Origin: Adiantum capillus-veneris
Taxonomy: Eukaryota > Streptophyta > Polypodiopsida > Polypodiales > Pteridaceae
NCBI GenBank assembly: GCA_014529385.2
Contig: CM043954.1
Span: forward strand, 96,303,247-96,367,246
DNA: 64,000 bases
Reading direction: 5' to 3'
Made by a program: the position numbers and the translations under genes. This document shows, one piece after another, positions 47,559 through 59,300 of this stretch (the stretch's first letter is position 1; each line of letters starts with the position of its first letter). The notes below the pieces were generated by a model that was not told the DNA's origin, ran no database searches, and saw nothing but the letters and a program-made list of their open reading frames with translations.

Positions 47559-50500
47559 CTATGCTACACCTAACTGCTTGCGAAAATGCGCAAAGCTCTC
47601 TGAGGGAAGTCCTTTTGTAAGTAGATCAGCAGGATTTTTTGTGGTGTGAACTTTGACAAGCTGAAGTTGCTTATCCTCGAGCATTTCCCTGATGAAATGA
47701 TACTTCACATCCACATGCTTTGTCTTTGAGTGATAAACTAGATTGCGAGCCAATTGTATAGCACTTTGACTATCACAATATAACACAGGCATCTCTTCTT
47801 TGATTCCCAAATTTGTTACTAGTCGAATAAGCCAAATTGATTCTTTGCATGCCTCTGATGCTGCAACATATTCAGCCTCTATAGTAGACTGAGTAACACA
47901 ATCTTGTAATCTAAAACGCCATGATACTGCTCCACCAGCCAATGTAAAGACATACCCTGACGTACACCTTCGGTTGTCTAAGTCACCTGCATAATCTGAG
48001 TCTGTAAAACCCTTTACACTTAGCTCCTGACTCCCATAGCATATACGCATACTCTTTGTAGCTTTCAGGTATCTCAATATTCCTTTCACTGCCTCCCAAT
48101 GTTTCTTGCCTGGGTTTGACATGTATCGACTTACTACTCCCACTGCAAATGCAATGTTTGGGCGAGTAGCAATCATTGCATAAATCAAACTACCCATTGC
48201 AGACGCATATGGAATCTTATCCATTTCAGCCTGTTCTTCCTCAGACACAGGACAATCTTGTTTGCTAAGTTTCACATATGGTGGCAATGGAACACTCAGT
48301 GCCTTTCCCTTCTCCATATTGAAACGTTGCAAAACCTTGTCAATATACTCTGTTTGAGATAACCAAATCAACTTCTTTGATCTGTCTCTCTCAATGCGCA
48401 TACCAAGTATATGACTTGCCTCACCCATGTCTTTCATGTCAAACGATTTTGCCATCTTTGACTTCAAAGCTGAAATTTCTTCCAAGTGCTTGCCAGCAAT
48501 CAACATGTCATCCACATACAAAATAAGGATAAGCCAACTACCATCCTTAGCCTTCTTTATATATAGACAGTGATCGAACTCACTACGTTTGTAGCCTTGA
48601 GAAAGCATAAACTTGTGGAATTTTTGGTACCATGCCCTCGGTGATTGTTTTAAGCCATAAATACTCTTTAACAACTGGCATACCCAATCTTCCTTGCCTT
48701 TCTCAACAAACCCTTCTGGCTGCTGCATGTAAATTTCCACATCTAAATCACCATGCAAGAACGCTGTCTTGACATCCATTTGGTGCAACACCAAATCTAA
48801 TATGGCAACCAATGCAAGAAAGCATCTCAATGTAGTCATCTTGACCACCGGAGAGAAGACTTCATCAAAGTCAATGCCTTGTTCTTGCTTAAAGCCCTTG
48901 GCAACAAGCCTTGCTTTGTACTTTGGCTGACTATCATGAGCGGTGATCTTATACCTGTAAACCCATTTACAGGGTAGAGCCTTTTTGCCCCGTGGTAATT
49001 TAACTAGCTTCCATGTCTAGTTTTTATGCAGAGATGTCATCTCTGACTGCATGGCCAATTGCCAATTCCCGGAGTCCTTCATTTGCACTGCTTCCTTGTA
49101 ACATGAAGGCTCATTGCAATCAGTCAACATGACATAGTTCATAGATGGAACAAACCTATCAGGAGGTCGCGTGACACGTCCAGATCTACGCACAATGGGT
49201 GGCTCAGGCTCAGCCACAACCTGTGGTTCCACTCTATCCTGTCCTTGCTCCTCTTGAGCCCTGACATTTTGTATTGCACGTGCAAGTCCATCTTCTTGGA
49301 AGACAACTCTTCTAATCTCCTCAACCCTCTCTGGTTTAGAATGATATTTGGATTCATTAAAGTGAACATCATTGCTGCGGACAACCTTTCTGGATTTGGG
49401 ATCCCAAAGTCCGTACCCCATCTCACCAGAATTACCATAGCCTAGAAAGATGCACTTTCTACTCTTTGGCTCAAGTTTGTTCCTAAATTCCTTTGGAACG
49501 TGAGTATATGCCTCATAGCCAAAGACTCTGAGATGCTTGTATGAGGGCATTTTGCCTGACCATACCATCTCTGGCACTGAATCCTTCTGCAAAACCTTGC
49601 TAGGAGATCTATTTACAAGATGAACAACTGTTGATATAGCTTCAGCCCAAAACCCATTTGGCAGCTGTGCATTAGACAACATACTTCTGACCTTCTCTTG
49701 TATGGTCCTATTCATCCTCTCAGCAACACCATTTTGAGGAGGATTGTAAGGAGCAGTAAGTTCACGTTTTATACCTTTTGACTCACAAAAGTCCTGAAAG
49801 GCCTTTGAAACATACTCTCCACCATTGTCAGTGCGTAAGCATTTAAGCTTCTTGCCACTCTGATTCTCCACAAGTGTCACAAATGTTTTGAAAACACTAA
49901 ACGCTTCATCCTTGTGCTTGAGAAATTAAACCCATACTTTCCTCGAGTAATCATCTATAAATGTCATAAAGTAAGAAGCTCCCCCTAGAGATAGGTTAGG
50001 CATAGGTCCACACAAATCACTATGAACAAGTGCCAACTGTGTATCTCTTCTACAGCTTCTATGCTTATGTGGCTGCTGTGTTTTCTTACCATACAGACAA
50101 TGTTCACAAAATTCAAAATCATTAAATGAAAAGCGAGGAAAATAACCAGAACGAGACAAGATTTCCATTCCCTTCTTGGACATATGTCCTAACCAGCTAT
50201 GCCACAAAGAAACGTTCGGCTGCTCGGTTACATTGATTACATTTTTAGAGACATTTGATACATAAATCATGTAAAGTCCTCCAGACTTTACTGCATGTGC
50301 TACTGTCATAGAACCCTTGGATATCTTCCACATGTTCTGTCCAAAAGTGGTGACGTAGCCAGCATCATCAAGTAAACCTGTGCTGATCAAGCTCTTTGTA
50401 ATTGCGGGAACATGTCTCACATTCTTCAGCGTGAAAGAAGAGCCATTCTGAAACTTCAATTGTACATCTCCAACACCTAAGATCTCACATGTCTGCCCAT

Positions 50501-51539
50501 TGCCTAGCCGAACATGATCTTTAGTGGTCACATAAGAGGTAAACCACTCCTTGTTTGGAGACACATGAAGTGATGCCCCTGAGTCTATAATCCAATCACT
50601 TAGTGCATTTCCATCAGATGCTGTAAGAAGAGCTGAGTCCATTGTATTCTTCAAGAAGTAGATGTCTCCTAACACTAGACTGTCATCCTCTGCAACAGTG
50701 TTTGTCACATTTATTTCTTGAATCTTCACTGAGGACTTGTTCTTCTCACCATGGTCTTCAGCTTTCTCTTTGCCTTTTTCTGCTTTCCATTCTCTGCAGT
50801 CTCTTTTCATGTGACCCTTCTTGCCACAATGGTAGCATTCTATGTCACTCTTGCCTTTAGCATTGCGGGACTTGCTATGAGACCGATTCCTCTTTCCACC
50901 TTTGTACTTTTCTTTGGTCCTTCCCCTGACAACTAAGGCTGTTTCTTTGCCTTTGTCCATTGTCTTTCTATTGGTTTCTTCAGTAAGCAGACTTCCTTCT
51001 ACACCTGCTATGTTCAAACCATCTGGAGGTGCAGAATTACTCAAAGCTGTGCGAAAAGTGTCCCAACTTTCCGGCAATGTGATCAACAGGAACATAGCTC
51101 TAACAGGTTCATCAAACTTGACACCTTGAGTTGACAACTGACTATAGATTGTGTTGAATTCATTCAGATGATTGGACATAGGTGTCCCTTCTTTCATCTT
51201 CAAGTCAACAAGCTTCTTAAGCCAGTATACCTGTGAAGCTGCACTCTGCTTCTCATAAAGATCACTGAGCTTTAACCATGCTTGATAAGCCGACATCTCG
51301 TCTGCTACATTGAAGTAAACGCTTTCTGCCAAAGTCAGCATAATGGTAGAAAGTGCCAATTCATCCATTTCGCTCCATTCATCTTCGTCCATATCTTCTG
51401 GTTTTATCCCCTTGAGCTTTATAGGTTTTATCTGCTTCTTTTGTACCAACATGTGCCAAATCTGCCGCTTTCACAATGGGAAATTGGTTCCATCCAGCTT
51501 CTTGATATTGTAAAGAGCAGTGTCCTATGATCCAGCCAT
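47559..51539 (-). pseudogene. Copia copy 1 gag-pol, single frame with four stop codons
   Basis: The frame runs 1,326 codons from ATG 51539 (MAGS) to its end at 47559. Order: gag (DLYEKQSAASQVYWLKKLVD), zinc knuckle CYHCGKKGHMKRDC, protease DWIIDSGASLHVS, pre-integrase LWHSWLGHMSKKGMEIL, integrase (DLCGPMPNLS, LRTDNGGEY, NGVAERMNRT), RT (WVYRYKI, FLHGDLDVEIYMQQP, LILYVDDMLIAG), and RNase H (GFTDSDYAGD, EAEYVAASEACKE). Integrase before RT is the Copia order. In-frame stops lie at 51525-51527 (TAG), 51471-51473 (TGA), 49926-49928 (TAA, inside integrase) and 49017-49019 (TAG, before RT). No frameshift is needed. The element is dead as it stands but otherwise well preserved. Confidence 0.93.
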
Positions 51540-52597
51540 AGCTACGCTTCACAGTAGTTTACTTTCCTGGGAAAAATTCGGCAGACTTTTCCCTGTAAAC
51601 TGACTTCTGAACCAATATCAACCTGTCAAATGAACCAAGGAAGCTTCAGATTCTGCATAAATTTCGGCAGAGTCTCCTTTGTAAAATGGCTCTTGTGTAC
51701 TCGAAAACAGACCAAAAAACACTGTCTCTCTGACACTGTAAGCTGCGAGTAAACCTGTACTGTCTCTCACTATCCTGTCACTGTCCTATAAGCACAGACT
51801 GCAACAATGCCTCAACGGCAGTAAAGCAAAGATGCAATCCCAACTGTCTAACTCACAGTGAATACATCCTAGCTGCTTATCTAAGGGTGCTCGAGGGATC
51901 GCTCCAAGACCTGTATCACCGAAAGGATCTCAACATTCGAGAATCCCCCAGCTCAATAAAACCTCACTCAACCCTCAACAAAGGCTGCAGTAAATCTGAC
52001 AGGACATAGATTTCCCACAAAGTCATACATCCACAAATTTCCCACTGTATGCTGTAACCGCTACGGCGGTTGTTTGCTGCGTGACTCACAGCCAGCAAAC
52101 CCTCAACAGACATACATCATCTCTGACAATACATCCCATGTGGAAGTACCTGCAATGTCAGGATGAAATCTGGAATATCAAGCAGCAAACACAAGCTACT
52201 TGATGAACTAGTGGATGTCGCCTACAGTCTGTGTAGATGCGCCCGTGTCGTATGTGACACGCCTCCAAGAACTGTGAGCCGTCCTTCGATGTGTAGATAG
52301 CCACAAATCAACACTCTGGGAGTGTCGATATCCTCAACACCTGCAGTCGTAGGCCGAAAAACCCCAAATTTGCAGAGTCGGATCTGCACCCGCTGAGACC
52401 ACGTAGTCGAAAATGGCCTGCGCAGACCTTTGTCGAAGCCGAACGGTGGCCGAGATGACCTCAGAATGAAATTCTGAGCACACCAAGCCCTACGCGGTCT
52501 CCCACAAGATTTGGGGCCGTATCTTTGCCTGTCGAATTTCACTCCAATCTGAGCTGGTGACTCTAGCCTCCTGCAGTGCTGCCTCGAGCCTTGATCT
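51540..52597 (-). other. Copia copy 1 untranslated leader
   Basis: About 1.06 kb between PBS and gag start, without a protein-like frame. It is nearly colinear with the leader of the second Copia copy (62040-63121), which confirms it as part of the element. Confidence 0.8.
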
Positions 52598-52612
52598 GAG
52601 CTCTGATACTAG
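52598..52612 (-). other. Copia copy 1 primer-binding site (degenerate)
   Basis: In element sense CTAGTATCAGAGCTC. The second Copia copy has CTGGTATCAGAGCTC, complementary to initiator Met tRNA, so this one has a single change in the binding site. Confidence 0.8.
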
Positions 52613-52613
52613 T

Positions 52614-52905
52614 TGAAGGAGTACGAGCGGAAGTGCGACGCGAGAGAGAGTGCGAGAAGAAGAGCACGACGATATGGTGAACTCGCTCTACTATAATGTG
52701 TAGAGCATAGTGAGTTCTTATTAGGTTGAAGGAGTACGAGCGGAAGTGCGACGCGAGAGAGAGTGCGAGAAGAAGAGCACGATGATATGGTGAACTCGCT
52801 CTACTATAATGTGTAGAGCATAGTGAGTTCTTATTAGGTTATGTGTACATACCTGGCGGCCTGCCCACTTACCTGGGCGACCACATTGGCCTTTATACCC
52901 CAACA
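52614..52905 (-). repeat. Copia copy 1, 5' LTR with internal 113-bp tandem duplication
   Basis: 52614-52726 and 52727-52839 are near-identical copies of the part starting TGAAGGAGTACGAGCGG and ending TTCTTATTAGGT. The rest matches the 192-bp LTR except for loss of about a dozen bases (TTTTACAAAAGAA). In element sense the duplicated part is the 3' portion of the LTR, next to the PBS. Confidence 0.9.
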
Positions 52906-52910
52906 CTTCT
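52906..52910. other. target-site duplication, right copy (CTTCT)
   Basis: Perfect match to 47273-47277. Confidence 0.9.
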
Positions 52911-53270
52911 TAACACTTCCGAGTGGTTTTAAAATCCAAAAAGTGGTTCCAACCACCATGAGGTAGTTTAAACCGCTTGAAAATGGTTAAAAGCCACTTC
53001 AATCATGCAAAACCACGTCTAAGTGGTGCTAGCAACCTCAAAAGCTGCCTTTAAATGAATGTATTCCACCACTTTCATCACTTTGAGCTGACTGGAATTT
53101 TGTCAAGTGCTAATTAATAAGTTCCTCTTGAGCGCTTTAACAAAATAAAAATTTGGTTGTAACATATGTAGGTACTTGTTGTAATTAGGTTAACCACTTT
53201 TGGCAGGTTTATCCACTTGCTAAGCATTTTGAATCATTTTAATTTTTTGTACATTGCTACTGCTATCTTT
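52911..53270 (+). repeat. diverged repeat array, right part
   Basis: It resumes after the Copia element with CCGAGTGGTTTTAAAATCC, AAGTGGTTCCAACCACC and GTGGTGCTAGCAACC-type units, the same family as 37380-37996 and 46822-47272. It leads directly into the transposase-like pseudogene. Confidence 0.7.
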
Positions 53271-53321
53271 AAAATACAATAGTGTAGCTCACATTATCTC
53301 ATCATTGCCTTCGTCTTGCAT

Positions 53322-55180
53322 AGGTAGAGTTGTACAAACGATTTCAGGACATGCATCCTACCATGCACATCTCTCTTAGATGCTGTGAGAGTATGAAGCC
53401 TTTCTTTGTTTGAATAATGAAGGACTGTAATAGATGCTGCTATGAGTATCATGTGCAGGATGTGTACATCAAAGAGGCTTTCAATCAAATGTGGCAAGGA
53501 AGGTATGGAGTACATGGAGGTTCTTGCCGATGTAGATGTGAGGTTTGTGACCTTGCAGACAGTTAGTGGCAGTATATGTGTGGCTGCAAATTCCACATTT
53601 GAGACCCTTACAACACCATGAGAGTCCTTATTGTGTCCCAAACCAAAAAAATTCATGTTTCACTTACACAACTGCTCGATGGGAGAATGAAATTAGTACG
53701 GTGCTAAACTACTCAAATGTTGTCCTCTCGAGGTACATAGAGACAACACCGTCATGGTGGCTGCAAAGGTTTTTGTTGGTGTGGAGATGCACAAACTAGA
53801 CAAATATGGTCAGTGCCACAAAAAGAAAGATCTTGTTATTCATTAGATTATGTGGTCCGCATTCATTTCTTTCATGAAAGAGAAGGTGACCAAGTTCATC
53901 AAACATAACTACATCTACAAATGGCATGCTGACCAATTCAGAGAGTGTCTACAAAATTTTCCAAGTGATGTCGTTGTCTATTTGGTGGACTTTGATAAAA
54001 ATTTTAGTTTTAAAATTCAAAATGAAATCTGATCCATGCATTGGTATTCTAGTCAAGTGAGAATTTTGGTCCACATCTGCTATGTGCATTAAAGAATGGG
54101 TGACATCCAAAAAATTCTCCATTTCTATATATTTGATGACAATGTGCATGACACATCGTTTGTGCAACATTGCTTTCTACTGCATGACCAGGGTTTTTGT
54201 TTGAAGGGACACTGGGTATAATCAGATGGTGCAACATCACAATTCAAAGCACGACGGCCTTTCTACTTTGCTGCTAGGTTTTTTCAGCTGATTGGGATCA
54301 AGATGATGCACAACTATTTTGGGTCAGCTCATAGAAAAGGTGAACATGACAATGCTGAAGCAGTCATAAAGAGGGCATTGACCCATGAGCAATTGAAGGT
54401 GGATGGACACCCCTTGCATAATGCATTAATTGTTGTAAATTACCTCACCAAAATGAACAATAGGAAAGGTTGTTGGTCATCCGGGAATAAAGAAGATAGG
54501 TTCTTCTGGGAAATCAAGATTGGTGATGTGCCGAGAGATATACAATGGGATTGCATGCCAGTGAGTGGATCACATTCGTTGCATTGTGTGAATGGTTTCT
54601 CTTCTACAGATACGACTGCACTGAGGTGTAGAAACTTGTCTTGATTATCTCATGCTTGTGTGCATGGTCAATGGAGAAGATGTGCAAACAAAGTGCACAT
54701 AGAAGCATGGTGGTATTTAAAGATCCTACCATCAGAGGATAACATAGATGAAAATTTGTTCTAAGTGATGAGGAGATTGATGCACCCATGTACGTTGGAC
54801 ATCATGATGATTTGAGTGATGCCTTGTGTGTTGGAGATAACTTTGCAGTGAACATTGAGGAAGAAGACTCTAATTTTTATATATTGAGGTGTTGCATGGA
54901 GAAGAGGCTATCCACCGCAATTTGGAAGGATGCATGACACAATCAAATCAAGAAGAACTCCTACTATGTTGAGGGTCACTTTAACAATAAAGTCAAGGGA
55001 TGCTCCGATCAATACGTGTTATTAGATTATAGACATCCTGCTTCCATGTACTCACACTTGATTAGATGCCTTAAGTTCCCCCTGTATCCTAAGAAAGATG
55101 ACCCTACTATCTACATCTGGAATGATACCGTGTATGAGAAAATGTACAATAGCATTCCTTCTAATACCATGCCTTATTAG
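53322..55180 (+). pseudogene. transposase-like protein of a DNA transposon (decayed)
   Basis: Plus-strand fragments in order: LYKRFQDMHPTMHISLRCCE and MKPFFV; a Cys/His cluster (MKDCNRCCYEYHVQDVYIKE, then CRCRCEVC); SDGATSQFKARRPFYFAARF near 54217-54276; MHNYFGSAHRKGEHDNAEAV and IKRALTHEQL at 54303-54392; then a C-terminal stretch ending NDTVYEKMYNSIPSNTMPY at 55180. The SDGxxSQFK...F..SH.KG..D...KR spacing resembles a group of eukaryotic transposase-like proteins I know from invertebrate and fish genomes but cannot name with certainty. The acidic residues in those blocks could be catalytic. At least six stops or frameshifts are present. It lies inside matching repeat arrays, as a transposon's own gene would. 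Confidence 0.6.
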
Positions 55181-55299
55181 AACACATTATACTCTTGATG
55201 TGTAGTTGGATACCCCTTTGTTACATCTTGATATTTTCCTCACAAAAGAGTATGTTTCTAACTCTATAGCTGAAGCTTTTTAATCCATCCAAGTACTTA

Positions 55300-55560
55300 A
55301 ATCCACTCACAAGCTATGTTAAACACTTTCAGATGGCTAGTCCACTTACTAGTGGTTCAGACAAAAATTGACATTCACTTGCAAGTGCTTTGTTGCAAGT
55401 GGTTCATACAAGTAGTAACTAGTTCTTGAAACCTTCTAGAAGTGGTTGCTAGAACACTCTTATACACATAATTTTAATCTCAAAGAACACTTGCAAGATC
55501 TTTCTCAACCACTTGCAATTGGTTCTTAACCACTTGCAAGTGGTCTCCAGTTCACTTGTT
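55300..55560 (-). repeat. ACTTGCAAGTGG repeats, inverted relative to 33690-34265
   Basis: It contains TCAACCACTTGCAA, AACCACTTGCAAGTGGTC and CCAGTTCAC, the reverse complement of the unit at 33690-34265, plus looser AAGTGGTT words. It marks the right side of the repeat-flanked region. Confidence 0.8.
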
Positions 55561-56243
55561 TAAATATGCTCCGATGGAAGGGTAGTAATGCACTTGTGTT
55601 TTGTGTCAAAAATTAATCCCAACATGTGGGTATATATATCAATCATCCAAACCTTGCAAGATGGATATTTGGAGGTTAGAAGATGTTGCATCTCCTCCAA
55701 TGCTGAAGGATCACATTTGTTTCTCCTCCAGTATAGGAGGGTCATCCTTTTTTGGATTTGAAATGCATCCAAAGAGAGACATTGCCTTCAAGTTTTCAGA
55801 GATGGTGATATCAAAATGATTCTACAGAATGGTACATGGATACAAATATTGTATGTTTGATAGCTTGCCTTGAGATCTTTATCTTGAATAACTGTTGTTT
55901 TGGATGTCTCCCATCTTCACCTACATCATTAGGAAAAATATGAACCCCAAAAGGGCCTTGTAAGTATCCATAATTTCAAAGGATTACGGTTAAAAATGTG
56001 TGTGTTTCAAGGCCATTGAATGAGGGTATTCTCACAGGCTTTTTGTAGGCTGAAATAGAGGATAGGGAGGGAGGATAGGTACATTCTCTCTCTACCCAAA
56101 AGAGTGGTGGCCCTTATGACGATAACTATCCTCACCCCCTTTCTTTTGCCACATCATCAAGGGCTTCCATAATCCCAGTCCAAAAAATCACTTAAAAAAA
56201 ATATATCAAATAGACCTCATTTCTACTCAAAACTTCTCCCCAA

Positions 56244-56246
<3 letters not shown>
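55561..56246. other. no gene seen
   Basis: Frames at 55601-55819 (plus) and 55560-55772 (minus) overlap each other and show no family features. No repeat structure was noticed. Confidence 0.4.

Positions 56247-56272
<26 letters not shown>
56247..56272. repeat. (TA)n microsatellite
   Basis: About 13 TA units between CCAACC and TCCAAAAATC. Confidence 0.95.
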
Positions 56273-56276
<4 letters not shown>

Positions 56277-56479
56277 AAAAATCAAATTTTTCTCTCAAAA
56301 CTTCACTGCTAGACATGCAAAATGTCAAACTTTCCACCTTTTTTAATTTCCCTCCAAAACACACCCCTCTCTCTCCTACTCCTCTCCCTCTCTCTTCTCT
56401 CTCCTACTTTTCAGCACACACTCTTCTTCCTTTCCTCTCCTTTTCACAGGTCCACTCCATAGATCTCCACTCCATATAT

Positions 56480-56760
56480 TTGTTGCAACTCTCCCCCCCC
56501 CCCTCTTACCATAGCTCTCCACTCCATGGCTCTTCACTCCACTCCGTAGCTCTGTTGAAGCTCTCCATCCCATAGCTCTCCTCTCCGCTCCGTAGCTCTA
56601 CTGCAGCTCTGTATCCCATAGCTATTCACTTGATAGCTCACGTTCCACTCCATAACACTGCTATAGCTCTGCACCCCATAGCTCTTCACTCGATAGCTCA
56701 CCTCTCCACTCCGTGGCTCTGCTGCAGATCTATATCCCATAGCTCTCTTTTTCTTGAGGC
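56480..56760 (+). repeat. diverged minisatellite of CATAGCTCT / ACTCCGTAGCTCT units
   Basis: Words such as CCCATAGCTCT, ACTCGATAGCTCAC, CCACTCCGTGGCTCTGC and GCAGCTCTGTATCCCATAGC recur in order, with a higher-order period of about 60 bases. It is pyrimidine-rich on the plus strand and follows a longer CT-rich run (56340-56480). Confidence 0.75.
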
Positions 56761-56789
56761 CAGCTTTATTCCCCTTCATATGGAGCTAA

Positions 56790-58440
56790 ATGACGTTACA
56801 AACCTCCCATCCACAACAAGATTTCCATGTTCGAAAATGGTGTCTCTACATGTTTGACTGCCAAAGAATCATTACTTGCAAACTGCACAACAATTCCATG
56901 GTGCAAGTGACACCAATGTGGACCTTTGGGTACATGGTTGCATCTACCCTAATGATCCAGCCATTAATGTGCATCCAACATTCAATAGCCTTGCTTCATT
57001 CTTACAATATGTAGGTAGGGAGGAGCAAGGTCTTCTTGGATACTACAAGCCATTATCGACTATTGGAGCTAATAGTGCACGATGGTCTTTGCATCAATGC
57101 CAACTTCTTTTCCATACCACTGATGGATTTCACGAAAGGATTTTTCATGCAGAGGAGGAAGTGGAAACTATTAAGATACATGTGGAAGATAAGGAAGCCG
57201 AGATTGTGAAACTTGAAGATAAGATCCTGCATCTTAAAAAGACACCCTTAGGTGCAAGGGAATGTAAGAGGAGATTCTCAACCATAGAGACTTTAGCCCT
57301 TGAAGGTGGTGCTAAAAAAAGAAGGGTTACAGCTACAAGGTGCATTTTTCTATGCTTCAATATGTGCTTTAAGTTTCTTCTATGGTAATTTTTTTGTCCC
57401 TTCTTTTATCCAAGAGCTGTGTGGTGGCCACAACCAAGAGGATCGCATCCATTTGTTGAGTTTTTCCCTCAAGAAATCAGATGTCATAGCCCTTGTACAA
57501 GCACCAAATGCAAAATATTTAAACAATGTTGTTACAAAGGAGGTGATACAAAAGTTTTAAAATCTTGTGAGCAATGCTGATGTACAAAAGGCTTGTGATG
57601 AAGTGGAAATTAGTACTAAGGGCTACATTGCCTTATATGGTCTCTTTAAGGATGCTTTAAGGGAAAGAGGAATTACTAAGAATGTTTCTCCTATACCACT
57701 TAAGGTCAATCTTGCTAAGAAGGCTTTGAGCAAATGAGGATGTGTACTTTTGCACAAGGGCCTGTTTGCACATAGAAGAATAATGCCCTCATCCATCTTT
57801 ACAAGCAGTCCAAAGGAGTAAGGAAACGACCAATGCAAGCGTAGGTGCAAATAGAGTGGACAAGGGATCTCCTTACTCAATGTCAAATAATATTTTTGTT
57901 CATTTGAGAAAGCTTCAAATGGCAATGGTACATTTTTATGGTGTGCCACCTAATGGTGAGGCTACAACAATAAAGCATAGTCTTCTTTTAAGGTTTTTCA
58001 TATGCTAAATTGGACATTTGCCAGTGCTAGGATCAAAGTTGGTGTCTGTCCTCAAGCTAAACGAGTGTCAGATTGTGAAGAATCAAAGACTAGAAAGGAT
58101 GAGTATTACTCTCATGAACAAGGCATTATTTAATGCAAAACGTACAGTTATGAATGAGGATTGTGCACCATCTTTTATTTGGAAAGAGAAATTTGGTGTC
58201 TTGGTGCTATTGAGGTTCCCAAGGAGACCCATGAAGTGCTTGCTTGGATTTTTGAACACATTCTGTGGATAACAGATGTCATGAAGGCACATCTAGTTGG
58301 GAAAAAACTCTAAGTGGATGGCATAGGGGAGTTTGAAGCTGACTGGCACGTAGGTGGTCATCGCAAAGAATCAAGTGCACTCTAGGGTGTAAACAAGAGG
58401 CTGGAGCTCTATATCCTTGTCCATTCTACTGAGGCGGTCC
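56790..58440 (+). pseudogene. decayed transposon-like gene with coiled coil and Cys-rich motif
   Basis: The best frame (56876-57340) reads TNVDLWVHGCIYPNDPAINV, then SLASFLQYVGREEQGLLGYY, then an acidic/basic heptad stretch (EEEVETIKIHVEDKEAEIVK and LEDKILHLKK) that looks like a coiled coil. A GT splice donor may follow near 57340, with an acceptor near 57411. The next part reads YIALYGLFKDALRERGITKN with a stop in front of it. Near 58360 a fragment KCTLGCKQEAGALYPCPFY recalls the Cys-rich KCxLG...CPFC segment of some transposon-encoded proteins. Stops in several places make it a pseudogene. Family and exon structure are uncertain. Confidence 0.4.
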
Positions 58441-59300
58441 GGGGCGGGCAACAAGAAGAGCGGCCTCTAAACACCCTTTGAGGCTCCCGTGCTGCTCAAT
58501 TGGGGCTGGGGCAAGCACAATCAGAGACAACAACAACCCATAGCCAGAAACCAAACAAGAAAAGGGGCACCACCTAGTTGTAGATGCGAACTAGGACGCA
58601 CGTGATATCTCCTTGTACTCAAACACACAATGAGAGGGGAATGCAAGATAGCCACACACACCAAACACAAACATTCACCACGCCAGAGAGAGGTAAAGAG
58701 CACAAATCAACTTGAGCAACTCAGTCTTAGCCTTAAAGACTAGATGCACACAAAGCTTGATGAGAAATAGAGAGACAACACAAAACTTGACCTTGTTGCC
58801 AATACACAAATTGTCTTAGGGTCACGGGAGCCCTCTCACCGAGCACCCTCTTACAATTGACCTTTTAGGCAAACAATTCAACAAGCCCTCAAACCACCAA
58901 GCATGAAATGGCACAACAAACTTCAAGGACAATATACCTTCAACCACATGATGAGCCAACTTATCAAGTCAATTTGGAGAGAAGAGTCGTAGTTGCAGCA
59001 TACAATTGCACCCAAAACTATGAATCTTATTTATGGACAAGAGTAGGCTACAAGTGTGATTGCAGAGTATAGTATCACTCCACTCCTCTAGATGGCATAA
59101 CTAACTTCAAGCTTCTCCATGCACCTATGTGTAGTGATGGAATAGAGCACTCACAATGCACACACTCTACACAACTAGGCTTGAAGAGTGGTGTGTTATG
59201 TGTTGAGAATGGTGTGGTGTAGTGTGATCATGTGATAATTTACAAGGGAGAGAATGGCTCTATTTATAGGTTTTAGAAGCCCCGATTAGGATTAGGCCTA
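58441..59300 (-). other. non-coding stretch with a minus-strand TATA box
   Basis: I saw no protein-like frame. Repeated ACACAA-rich words and a promoter-like TATA box at 59260-59269 (minus) suggest an LTR or leader of an element I could not delimit. Confidence 0.35.
59260..59269 (-). promoter_or_regulatory. TATA box (CTATAAATAG)
   Basis: On the minus strand the context is AACCTATAAATAGAGCC, a textbook plant TATA box. Transcription would run leftward from about 59235. No confirmed gene follows. Confidence 0.45.

Larger units (their letters stand above)
47278..52905 (-). mobile_element. Ty1/Copia element with both LTRs and 5-bp target duplication (copy 1)
   Basis: A 5.6-kb minus-strand element. 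It has a 192-bp 3' LTR (47278-47469), purine-rich tract (AAGTGGGAGGT in element sense), a single gag-pol frame, a leader of about 1.06 kb, a PBS, and a 292-bp 5' LTR (52614-52905) that contains a tandem duplication. It is flanked by CTTCT on both sides and lies within the same repeat array as the Gypsy element. Inside the matching part the LTRs are very similar, so it looks younger than the Gypsy element. Confidence 0.95.

Noticed and set aside
50642..51129. Plus-strand ORFs across Copia copy 1
   Set aside because: They are antisense shadows of the gag zinc-knuckle and protease region, with no features of their own.
54049..54240. Minus-strand ORFs over the transposase-like region
   Set aside because: Conserved blocks (SDGATSQFK, FGSAHRKGEHD) are on the plus strand; the minus-strand frames are incidental.
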